Source of the DNA: Amphritea atlantica
Lineage (GTDB): Bacteria; Pseudomonadota; Gammaproteobacteria; Pseudomonadales; Balneatricaceae
NCBI RefSeq assembly: GCF_900111095.1
Contig: NZ_FOGB01000017.1
Location: forward strand, 1-64,000
DNA: 64,000 bases
Direction of reading: 5' to 3'
The notes under the pieces: model-generated
Seen by the model: only the letters and a program-made list of their open reading frames with translations
Databases searched by the model: none
What the model was told of the DNA's origin: nothing
In this document: positions 29,874 to 37,027 of the stretch, piece after piece
Layout of the letters: each line of letters opens with the position of its first letter
How positions within the stretch are numbered: the stretch's first letter is position 1
Translations under genes and position numbers: made by a program

Positions 29874-31055
29874 TTAAGCGCGTTCGATTGCCAGCGCAGT
29901 ACCCATACCACCACCGATACACAGAGTCGCCAGACCTTTCTTGGCATCGCGACGAGCCATCTCGTGCAGCAGCGAAACGAAGATACGGCAGCCTGAAGCA
30001 CCGATTGGGTGACCCAGAGCGATAGCACCACCGTTCACGTTGACGATGTTAGTATCCCAGCCCAGGTCTTTGTTAACTGACATCGCCTGTGCCGCAAACG
30101 CTTCGTTGGCTTCAACCAGTTCCAGATCATCAATAGTCCAGCCCGCTTTTTCCAGCGCTTTCTGAGTGGCGCAGATTGGGCCAGTACCCATGATAGAAGG
30201 GTCAACCCCTGCAGACGCATAGGCTTTGATAGTCGCCAGAACCGGCAGACCCAGTTCAGCGGCTTTCTCTGCAGAGCAGAGGATTACCGCAGCAGCGCCG
30301 TCATTAATCGTAGAGGAGTTACCCGCAGTAACGGTGCCGTCTTTCTTGAATGCTGGGCGTAGTTTGCCCAGCGCTTCAGCAGTAGCGCCGTGACGTGGCT
30401 GCTCATCTGTATCAAAAACGATTGGATCACCTTTGCGCTGAGGAATAACCACGGGGATTATCTCATCAGCAAATTTGCCTGCTTTCTGAGCGGCTTCCGC
30501 TTTGTTCTGAGACGCAGCGGCAAAGGCATCCTGCTCTTCACGGGTGAAACCGTATTTCTCAACGATGTTTTCAGTGGTGATACCCATGTGATAGTCGTTG
30601 AACGCATCCCACAGGCCATCTTTGATCATGGTGTCGACCATCTTCCAGTCACCCATGCGGGCACCGTTGCGGGAGTTAGGCAGGATGTGCGCAGAGGCGC
30701 TCATGTTTTCCTGGCCGCCAGCAATAATCATCTCAGCATCGCCACAGCGGATCGCCTGAGTGGCCAGTTGCAGTGCTTTCAGGCCGGAACCACAGACTTT
30801 GTTGATCGTCATGGCCGGGACATCAATCGGCAGGCCGGCATTGATCGTTGTCTGACGGGCAGGGTTCTGGCCGCAGCCAGCGGTCAGCACCTGACCCAGA
30901 ATAACTTCATCGATCTGGTCAGCCTGGATGCCGGATTTTTCCAGCAGACCTTTAATAACGGTAGCGCCAAGATCGCTGGCAGGAACAGATGCCAGAGAAC
31001 CATTAAAATTACCTACGGCCGTACGGCCTGCAGCTACAACAACAACATCACGCAT
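29874..31055 (-). CDS. Acetyl-CoA C-acetyltransferase (thiolase)
   Basis: 393 residues, the size of biosynthetic thiolases such as AtoB and PhaA. It condenses two acetyl-CoA or cleaves acetoacetyl-CoA. The nucleophile Cys is in [10 protein letters not shown], the His is in [15 protein letters not shown] and the second Cys is in [19 protein letters not shown] is the covering loop typical of two-carbon thiolases. An ATG two codons earlier lies too close to the AAGAGGA site; ATG 31055 has a six-base spacing. It is a single gene with its own upstream palindrome. Which pathway it serves (PHB, ketone bodies, mevalonate) cannot be told. Confidence 0.92.
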   Translation of the reverse strand: MRDVVVVAAGRTAVGNFNGSLASVPASDLGATVIKGLLEKSGIQADQIDEVILGQVLTAGCGQNPARQTTINAGLPIDVPAMTINKVCGSGLKALQLATQAIRCGDAEMIIAGGQENMSASAHILPNSRNGARMGDWKMVDTMIKDGLWDAFNDYHMGITTENIVEKYGFTREEQDAFAAASQNKAEAAQKAGKFADEIIPVVIPQRKGDPIVFDTDEQPRHGATAEALGKLRPAFKKDGTVTAGNSSTINDGAAAVILCSAEKAAELGLPVLATIKAYASAGVDPSIMGTGPICATQKALEKAGWTIDDLELVEANEAFAAQAMSVNKDLGWDTNIVNVNGGAIALGHPIGASGCRIFVSLLHEMARRDAKKGLATLCIGGGMGTALAIERA

Positions 31056-31092
31056 GATCATTCCTCTTGCTTGTAAGATTGCTGCGGTAGTG

Positions 31093-31111
31093 TAGTCACG
31101 TACTGTGACTA
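31093..31111. promoter_or_regulatory. Palindromic operator candidate upstream of the thiolase
   Basis: TAGTCAC-GTACT-GTGACTA, a perfect 7-5-7 palindrome 38 bases before the thiolase start. The size and position suit a TetR- or GntR-type repressor. The rest of the 31062-31338 gap shows no gene. Confidence 0.35.
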
Positions 31112-31338
31112 TTTAATGGCAGGTCAGCCAGTAACCTGTCACGAAACACTCTGCAGCTTTTTTTGTAGTAATCATCTTTGTGCAGTGCAGTACAGCATAG
31201 TCGAAAGCCAACTGCAATGGGGTTTCCCCTAATCTGGCGGCATGAAGAATAAAAAATGACGCCAGATCGTTCAATTTAGCAGTTGTTTAATCGATTACCA
31301 AGCCGACCAAAGGTGAAGATGCCACATAAGGGTTATGT

Positions 31339-32187
31339 TCAGAGATCAACAACCATATTATCAATCAGACGGGCTTTGCCCAGATAGGCGGCAGCCACCA
31401 GTACTAACTGGGTATCGTCCGGGCCGGCGTGTTGCAGATCCTTGCGGTTGCAGATGGTGTAGTAGTCCCGCTTAAAGCCTGCCTGCTCGAGTCGCTGCTG
31501 AGCTTCTTCCTGTAATGCGGCATAGTCGCGGCGCCCAGCGCTGATCTGGGCAATAGTCTGACAGATCGTCTGGTTCAGAATAGGAGCCGTCGCTAATTCT
31601 GCTTCGGTCAGATAGCCGTTGCGCGAACTCAGGGCCAGGCCACTCTGGGCCCGGGCAATTGGCGCGCCAAGGATTTCAACCGGCAGAAACAGGTCTTCAG
31701 CCATACGACGGATAACCATCAGTTGCTGGAAATCTTTTTCGCCAAAGATAGCGACATCGGGCTGGACGATTCCAAACAGTTTACACACCACGGTGGCAAC
31801 CCCGCGAAAATGTCCTGGACGGCTGGCACCGCAGTGGATATCGGAGATCCCTGGCACTTCGATCAGTGTCTGGATTACCTGACCGTTGGGGTACATCTCA
31901 TTGATATTCGGCGCAAACAGATAGTCGCAGCCTGCGGCTGTCAGTTTTTCCTGATCTGATGTCAGGGTGCGTGGATAGGCATCCAGGTCCTCATTCTCAC
32001 CAAACTGCAGTGGGTTGACAAAGATGCTGGCGACGGTGATGTCGGCATGATTGTTCGCCTGGTGAATCAGTTGGATATGCCCGGTATGGAGATTGCCCAT
32101 GGTTGGAACAAAACCGATTTTTTTGCCCGCACGACGCTCTTGGCCGAGGGCTTCACGCAGCTCAGCGATAGAATAGATGGTTTTCAT
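31339..32187 (-). CDS. panC: Pantothenate synthetase
   Basis: 282 residues. It joins pantoate and beta-alanine with ATP, the last step to pantothenate. The nucleotidyltransferase signatures are FVPTMGNLHTGHIQLIHQA, FVNPLQFGENEDLDAYPRT, GHFRGVATVVCKLF, FGEKDFQQL and LALSSRNGYL (KMSKS-like). It is five bases downstream of panB. Confidence 0.97.
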   Translation of the reverse strand: MKTIYSIAELREALGQERRAGKKIGFVPTMGNLHTGHIQLIHQANNHADITVASIFVNPLQFGENEDLDAYPRTLTSDQEKLTAAGCDYLFAPNINEMYPNGQVIQTLIEVPGISDIHCGASRPGHFRGVATVVCKLFGIVQPDVAIFGEKDFQQLMVIRRMAEDLFLPVEILGAPIARAQSGLALSSRNGYLTEAELATAPILNQTICQTIAQISAGRRDYAALQEEAQQRLEQAGFKRDYYTICNRKDLQHAGPDDTQLVLVAAAYLGKARLIDNMVVDL

Positions 32188-32192
32188 GATGG

Positions 32193-32984
32193 TTAGAATC
32201 CGTGTTCAGGTCCGGGGAAGGTACCGGCCTTCACTTCGTCAGCATAGGCTTTGAAAGCGGCGGCGATATCATTGTTGTCAGCCATAAAGTTTTTGACAAA
32301 CCTGGGGCTGCGGCCCGGAGTGATTCCCAGCATATCGTGCATCACCAGCACCTGAGCATCTGTGTCTGCACCAGCGCCGATACCGATAACCGGAATGTCT
32401 ACCGCTTTAGTGATCTCGCCTGCCAGCAGTGCGGGAACGCATTCCAGCAGCAGCATCGCTGCGCCAGCCTGTTCCAGACGTACGGCATCTTCGATCATCT
32501 TTTTTGCGGCACTGTTATCACGTCCCTGTACTCTGTATCCCCCCAGGACATTGACCGCTTGTGGTGTGAGCCCAAGATGGGCGCATACCGGAACTCCGCG
32601 TTCTGCCAGAAGGGTAATTGTTTCGTCCAGCCAGGCAGCACCTTCCAGTTTGACAATATGGGCGCCGGCCTGCATCAGCGCGGCGGCGCTGTCCATTGCC
32701 TGCGCGGGGGTGCCATAGCTCATAAAGGGCAGATCGGTCATGATCATCGAACCCTGATTGCCTGCTTTTACGGCGGCGGTATGGTAAGCCATCTCTTCTA
32801 GGGTGACCGGCAGAGTGCTGTCATTGCCCTGCAATACCATGCCCAGGGAGTCGCCCACTAATATCACCTCAACACCAGCGGTGCTGATAAGGTGGGAAAA
32901 ACAGGCGTCGTATGCGGTAAGCACCGCAAACTTTTCACCGGCCTGTTTACGAGCCATCAGTGTATGAAGGGTAATGCTGCTCAT
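32193..32984 (-). CDS. panB: 3-methyl-2-oxobutanoate hydroxymethyltransferase
   Basis: 263 residues, a TIM barrel that transfers a hydroxymethyl group from methylene-THF to ketoisovalerate to give ketopantoate. [24 protein letters not shown] with the metal Asp, and [25 protein letters not shown] are the family motifs. It heads panBC, and folK lies 129 bases upstream. Its folate cofactor links it to the neighbouring folate gene. Confidence 0.97.
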   Translation of the reverse strand: MSSITLHTLMARKQAGEKFAVLTAYDACFSHLISTAGVEVILVGDSLGMVLQGNDSTLPVTLEEMAYHTAAVKAGNQGSMIMTDLPFMSYGTPAQAMDSAAALMQAGAHIVKLEGAAWLDETITLLAERGVPVCAHLGLTPQAVNVLGGYRVQGRDNSAAKKMIEDAVRLEQAGAAMLLLECVPALLAGEITKAVDIPVIGIGAGADTDAQVLVMHDMLGITPGRSPRFVKNFMADNNDIAAAFKAYADEVKAGTFPGPEHGF

Positions 32985-33113
32985 AAGAGAACCTGCTTAT
33001 TTATTACTCAGACGGGGGGATTATACATAGCCCTTTTCCGTTTAACTATTATCTATTGTGCATAGCAGTAAAAAACGATTTATATTATTGTTTTTAAAGA
33101 ATTTTATGTTTTA

Positions 33114-33617
33114 TTAAATTCGTTCGAGAGTGCCTTTTTCGCACTGCTTAATGCATTCGGCGAGACTTTTCTGCTGTGCAATAGTCAGGTCTGGGTTGAT
33201 TTCTGCCAGAGGATAGAGCACAAAATTGCGCTCATGAAGGTAGGGGTGGGGGACGGTTAATCGTTCATTGCTGATTAACTGATCACCGTAGAGCAGCAGG
33301 TCCAGATCCAGCGTGCGGGGACCCCAGTGCTGAACTCTGACCCGCTGATGCTGTTGTTCCAGTGCCTGTAGTGCATCAAGCAGCTCAAGCGGAGACAGGC
33401 TGGTCTCCAGGCTGGCAACTGCATTGATATAGTCGGGCTGACCGGGCGGACCAACCGGATCGCTGCGATACAGGCTGGAGTGGATCAGATGGCGGCAGTT
33501 GTCTAAACGTTGCAGCTCCAGCAGTGCGGTGGCTACCTGTGTCACCGGATTTTCAAGGTTGCTGCCCAGCCCTATGTAGCAACGGGTCCAGGGGCTGGAT
33601 GCGGGAGACTCAGCCAT
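33114..33617 (-). CDS. folK: 2-amino-4-hydroxy-6-hydroxymethyldihydropteridine diphosphokinase
   Basis: 167 residues. It activates the pterin for FolP. Motifs are YIGLGSNLENP, the FVLYPLAEI region, and GPRTLDLDLLLYGD with the metal Asp pair. The frame is open far upstream inside pcnB, but the family start lies at the pcnB end. ATG 33617 overlaps the pcnB stop by eight bases; ATG 33629 is also possible. The order pcnB-folK-panB-panC is standard in gammaproteobacteria. Confidence 0.93.
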   Translation of the reverse strand: MAESPASSPWTRCYIGLGSNLENPVTQVATALLELQRLDNCRHLIHSSLYRSDPVGPPGQPDYINAVASLETSLSPLELLDALQALEQQHQRVRVQHWGPRTLDLDLLLYGDQLISNERLTVPHPYLHERNFVLYPLAEINPDLTIAQQKSLAECIKQCEKGTLERI

Positions 33618-35022
33618 TATTCTGCTCATGCTTTTTTGCTGGTGAGCGGCGTCTGCGGCGTCGTTTGGGGGCCTCGTCTTTGGGGACTTCGCGGGACATA
33701 TGGCTGCGTATCTGCGGGTTCTGTGTCTGATAGTCAGTCCACCATTTACCCAGGCCTTCCAGATCTTCACCGCTGTTTTCGCGCAACACCAGCAGGTCAT
33801 AGGCGGCCCTGAAACGTGGATGTTCCATCAGCCGGTCGGCCCGTTTGCCCTGACGGCGGGGAAGGCGGAACTGCAGCTCCCAGATCTCTCTGATCGGTGT
33901 GGAGAATCGCCGTGGAATAGCGGTCTGACTTATCTGCTCGCCAATTACCTGATTGGCCGCTTCATGCATTGCCGGCACCGTATGCAGCCCTTCCTGCTGT
34001 TGCAGTTTACGCATCCGTTGCTGCATTGGATACCAGAGCAGGGCGGCAAACAGGAAGGCTGGAGTGACGCTCTTGTCCTGCTGCAGCCGGCGATCGGTAT
34101 TCTGCAGGGCATTCAGTACCAGTTGTTCTACCGGAGCCCCTTGCGGGTTATCAAGACAGTATGCGGTCTGGCTGAAGATATGTTCCAGCAAACCGTATTT
34201 ACGGAACTGATGGTAAGATTCCACACCATGGCCAGACTGGAATATTTTCAGTACTTCGTCAAACAATCGGGCCGGCGCGATATCTTTCAGCAGATAGCCC
34301 AGCTCATACAGCGGGGCTTCTGTTTCTGGCTCAATGGTAAACCCCAGTTTGGCAGCAAAGCGCGCTGCTCTGAGCATCCTTACCGGGTCTTCCCGATAGC
34401 GGGCGTCAGGATCGCCAATCATCCGCAGAGTGCGGTTTTTCAGGTCGTTGTAGCCGTGCGTGAAATCATAAACACAGTGGTCTTTAGGACAGTAGTAAAG
34501 TGCATTGACGGTGAAATCGCGCCGTAGTGCGTCCTCTTCAATGGTGCCGTAGACGTTATCGCGCACGATCATACCGCTGTCGTTCTGACGGCCATGCTCG
34601 CCATCGCTATTTTTGGGGTGACTGTCATGGCTGGCGCGGAAGGTGGCTACTTCGATCATGTCCCGGCCAAACCGGACATGCAGTAGTTTAAAGCGCCGGC
34701 CGATCAGGCGTGAACGACGGAACAGCGCATGTGCCTGCTCCGGGGTGGCATTGGTGGCAACATCAAAATCTTTGGGGTGCTTATTCATCAGCAGGTCGCG
34801 GATACATCCGCCCACCAGATAGCCTTCGTAGCCTTCATCCTGCAGGTGATAAGCGGTCTTCATCGCTGCGTCGTTCAGCTGTCGGCGAGGAATTTGATGA
34901 ACCTCTTCGGGAATAAGCTGAGGGCCGCTGGTTTGCGGGCTGGCTTCGCCGGCTGAGCGTTTTCGATGACTACCGAATAGTTTACGGATAAACGAGCCTA
35001 TTGGTGATGAGTTTTTGTCCAT
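33610..35022 (-). CDS. pcnB: Poly(A) polymerase I
   Basis: 470 residues. It adds 3' poly(A) tails that start RNA decay. The nucleotidyltransferase head has GYLVGGCIRDLLMNKHPKDFD with the catalytic Asp pair; RLIGRRFKLLHVRFG and the second-domain RMIGDPDARYREDPVRMLRA follow. The tail is rich in Arg/Lys (RRRRRRSPAKKHEQ) and typical of PcnB, unlike tRNA CCA enzymes. ATG 35022 gives MDKNSSPIGSFIRKLFG, which fits relatives; an ATG 16 codons upstream is in frame. It lies downstream of cbrB and the CrcZ-like RNA, as in Pseudomonas. Confidence 0.94.
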   Translation of the reverse strand: MDKNSSPIGSFIRKLFGSHRKRSAGEASPQTSGPQLIPEEVHQIPRRQLNDAAMKTAYHLQDEGYEGYLVGGCIRDLLMNKHPKDFDVATNATPEQAHALFRRSRLIGRRFKLLHVRFGRDMIEVATFRASHDSHPKNSDGEHGRQNDSGMIVRDNVYGTIEEDALRRDFTVNALYYCPKDHCVYDFTHGYNDLKNRTLRMIGDPDARYREDPVRMLRAARFAAKLGFTIEPETEAPLYELGYLLKDIAPARLFDEVLKIFQSGHGVESYHQFRKYGLLEHIFSQTAYCLDNPQGAPVEQLVLNALQNTDRRLQQDKSVTPAFLFAALLWYPMQQRMRKLQQQEGLHTVPAMHEAANQVIGEQISQTAIPRRFSTPIREIWELQFRLPRRQGKRADRLMEHPRFRAAYDLLVLRENSGEDLEGLGKWWTDYQTQNPQIRSHMSREVPKDEAPKRRRRRRSPAKKHEQNNG

Positions 35023-35164
35023 ATAACACTGAGAAACTTGCGCAGAAATAAGAGCGCAGAATAATAGCATGAAATCTAATCAAAAACGCAGTTAAAGCCG
35101 CAGTTTTACTGATCTATAGTGCAAAGGGTGTAGGAAATATAACAGGACAAAAGGAGATGGGTAA

Positions 35165-35373
35165 GCTGACCGCTTTTAGACAACAACTCTGTCTTAGCTT
35201 GTTGTTTTTATTTCTAAGAGCACTGTTTCGGGACCGTTGTATTGGGTGTCAATTCAGCGATCAGCTTGTAGAGCCTCATTTTTATTTTTATTCGAGGCGG
35301 TGTACTTATCGACCATAATCTGGGTTTTATTTTTATTATGATTATTGGCGGTAAGTATTGTTCTTCTTCTTGT
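35165..35373 (-). ncRNA. crcZ: CrcZ-like regulatory RNA
   Basis: The cbrB-pcnB gap is where Pseudomonas encodes CrcZ, the RNA that titrates Hfq/Crc and relieves carbon catabolite repression. On the minus strand the transcript starting near 35373 carries A-rich motifs: AAGAAGAAGAACAA (about 35356-35369), AATAATCATAATAAAAATAAAA (35326-35347 approximately), AATAAAAATAAAAAT (35279-35293 approximately) and AAATAAAAACAACAA (35198-35213 approximately). A canonical -24/-12 promoter precedes it. The 3' end is uncertain: an ACAACAA/TTGTTGT hairpin is present, but no clear T run follows on this strand, so the RNA may run on towards pcnB. Confidence 0.75.
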
Positions 35374-35383
35374 CCGTATATAC

Positions 35384-35399
35384 AGCAGTAGTTGTGCCA
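35384..35399 (-). promoter_or_regulatory. Sigma54 promoter of the CrcZ-like RNA
   Basis: On the minus strand TGGCACAACTACTGCT has the invariant GG and GC ten bases apart and a perfect TGGCAC -24 element. Transcription would begin near 35373, directly before the first A-rich motif. Confidence 0.85.
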
Positions 35400-35449
35400 G
35401 TTTTGTTAACTATATGTTTTTATTATATTTATTGTTTTTGAGAGCTGTT

Positions 35450-35534
35450 TGTTACCCTGTTACCGCAATAGAGGGTAACAAAAAGTGTTACCTTTTTACT
35501 CATGCTGCATCTGCTCAATGGGGGATAAGTAACA
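35450..35534. promoter_or_regulatory. Cluster of TGTTAC/GTAACA half-sites (CbrB UAS candidate)
   Basis: Five half-sites stand upstream of the sigma54 promoter: TGTTAC at 35450, 35458 and 35486, and GTAACA at 35475 and 35529. The pair 35458/35475 is separated by 11 bases. From memory, P. aeruginosa CbrB binds TGTTAC-N14-GTAACA upstream of crcZ; the half-site is the same, the spacing differs. Confidence 0.65.
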
Positions 35535-35573
35535 CTTTTGCTCCCGTTCTGATGGCAGTCTTTTCAGACCTTG

Positions 35574-36971
35574 TTATGCCTCTTTAGACTTTCGTGGAAT
35601 ACCCAGCTTCTGGCGGCGCTCCCATAAACACTTGCGACTGATGCCCAGTTTTTTTGCCAGCTTGGTTTCACTCATGTTGTCCTGATTTTCCAGTACGAAG
35701 CGCTGGAAGTAATCATCCAGAGAGAGGTTCTGGTCCGGGCGGCGCTCACGGAGATCGATCTCTGTTTCCGCGACAAGTGAGTGACCACTGGCAAAGCTGG
35801 ATTCCAGTTCTGCCAGAGAATTGGACTCGATATCGAGCCCCAGCAGGTCTGTGGTGATGTGGTGATCATCCGCCAGAATAACCGCCCGTTCAATGGCATT
35901 CTGCAGTTCGCGGACATTGCCTGGCCAGTTATACCGTATCATCGTGTCGCAGGCATCGGCACTGAAACTGAGCAGCGGGGAGCCGAGTTTTTCGCAGCTT
36001 TTCTGCAGGAACTGCTGAGCGATCTCGATAATATCCTCACCGCGTTCCCGCAGTGGCGGCATTTGCAGCTCCATGACATAGAGCCGGTAATAGAGATCTT
36101 CGCGGAACTCGCCCGTTTTGGCCAGGGCTTTCAGATTGCGGTGGGTGGCGGCAATCAGCCGGACATCAACGTGGGTCGATTTGACCGCGCCTACTCTGCG
36201 GATCTCGCCCTCCTGTAAAAAGCGGAGCAGTCGGGCTTGTGCTTCCAGAGGCAGTTCGCCAATCTCATCAAGGAACAGAGTACCGCCATTAGCGGCTTCG
36301 ATCAGGCCGTTGCGGGCCGAATCTGCGCCGGTAAATGCCCCTTTCTCGTGGCCAAACAGCTCTGATTCGATCAGGGTTTCCGGGATCGATGCACAGTTTA
36401 CGGATACCATGGGCGAGCCTGAACGGTCGCTCTGCTGGTGGATAGCTCTGGCTGCCAGTTCTTTACCGGTGCCAGATTCGCCCTGAATCAGAACGGTGGC
36501 ATCGGTGCGCGCCACCTTGTGAATCCGGCTGAAGAGGTTTCTCATCGCGGCACAGTTACCGACCATCTGGTTTTCCGGCAGTTGTGCTCCTGCACTACGG
36601 TCAGCGGTTTTGTCATCGCCCCCGCGCAGCTTGATAATGCTGGCGATGGTTTCCAGAATCTCTTCGTGATCAAACGGTTTGGCAATATAGTCAACGGCCC
36701 CCAGCTTCATCGCATCCACGGCGGAGCGCATGCTGGCGTAACTGGTCATAATGACCACCGGGACCGCTTTGGCCAGGTTGATCAGGTCAGTGCCCGGGGC
36801 ACCGGGCAGGCGCAGATCACTGATGATCAGGTTGTAATCATTGAGATTGAACTGGCTGGTTGCTTCGTCAACGGACCCTGCGTCGTCGACACTGTAGCTG
36901 TTGCGCTCCAGCAGTCGCCGGAGGGCAGAACGTATAATAGACTCATCTTCTACGATCAGAATGCGGCTCAT
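35574..36971 (-). CDS. cbrB: Sigma54-dependent response regulator CbrB
   Basis: 465 residues. It has a receiver domain (1-118) with the phosphorylated Asp in IISDLRLPG. The AAA+ activator domain has Walker A GESGTGKE, the sigma54-contacting loop GAFTGA and Walker B GTLFLDEIGEL. A C-terminal Fis-type HTH (SETKLAKKLGISRKCLWERR) binds DNA. It follows cbrA by 56 bases. The gene order around it and the sigma54 RNA promoter just downstream identify it as CbrB, the activator for carbon/nitrogen balance and CrcZ synthesis. Confidence 0.93.
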   Translation of the reverse strand: MSRILIVEDESIIRSALRRLLERNSYSVDDAGSVDEATSQFNLNDYNLIISDLRLPGAPGTDLINLAKAVPVVIMTSYASMRSAVDAMKLGAVDYIAKPFDHEEILETIASIIKLRGGDDKTADRSAGAQLPENQMVGNCAAMRNLFSRIHKVARTDATVLIQGESGTGKELAARAIHQQSDRSGSPMVSVNCASIPETLIESELFGHEKGAFTGADSARNGLIEAANGGTLFLDEIGELPLEAQARLLRFLQEGEIRRVGAVKSTHVDVRLIAATHRNLKALAKTGEFREDLYYRLYVMELQMPPLRERGEDIIEIAQQFLQKSCEKLGSPLLSFSADACDTMIRYNWPGNVRELQNAIERAVILADDHHITTDLLGLDIESNSLAELESSFASGHSLVAETEIDLRERRPDQNLSLDDYFQRFVLENQDNMSETKLAKKLGISRKCLWERRQKLGIPRKSKEA

Positions 36972-37027
36972 TCGGTTTACCTTTGCTTCTTGTCCTCTGG
37001 TCGGCAGGTGTTTGTTATCTTACAAAC

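Noticed and set aside
35180-35212. Plus-strand terminator-like hairpin ACAACAA/TTGTTGT with T run
   Set aside because: No plus-strand gene lies upstream; the hairpin is more likely part of the 3' region of the minus-strand CrcZ-like RNA.
35345-35587. 80-codon plus-strand ORF between cbrB and pcnB
   Set aside because: It is antisense to the CrcZ-like RNA and its sigma54 promoter; the hydrophobic product reflects the T-rich complement of the A-rich motifs.
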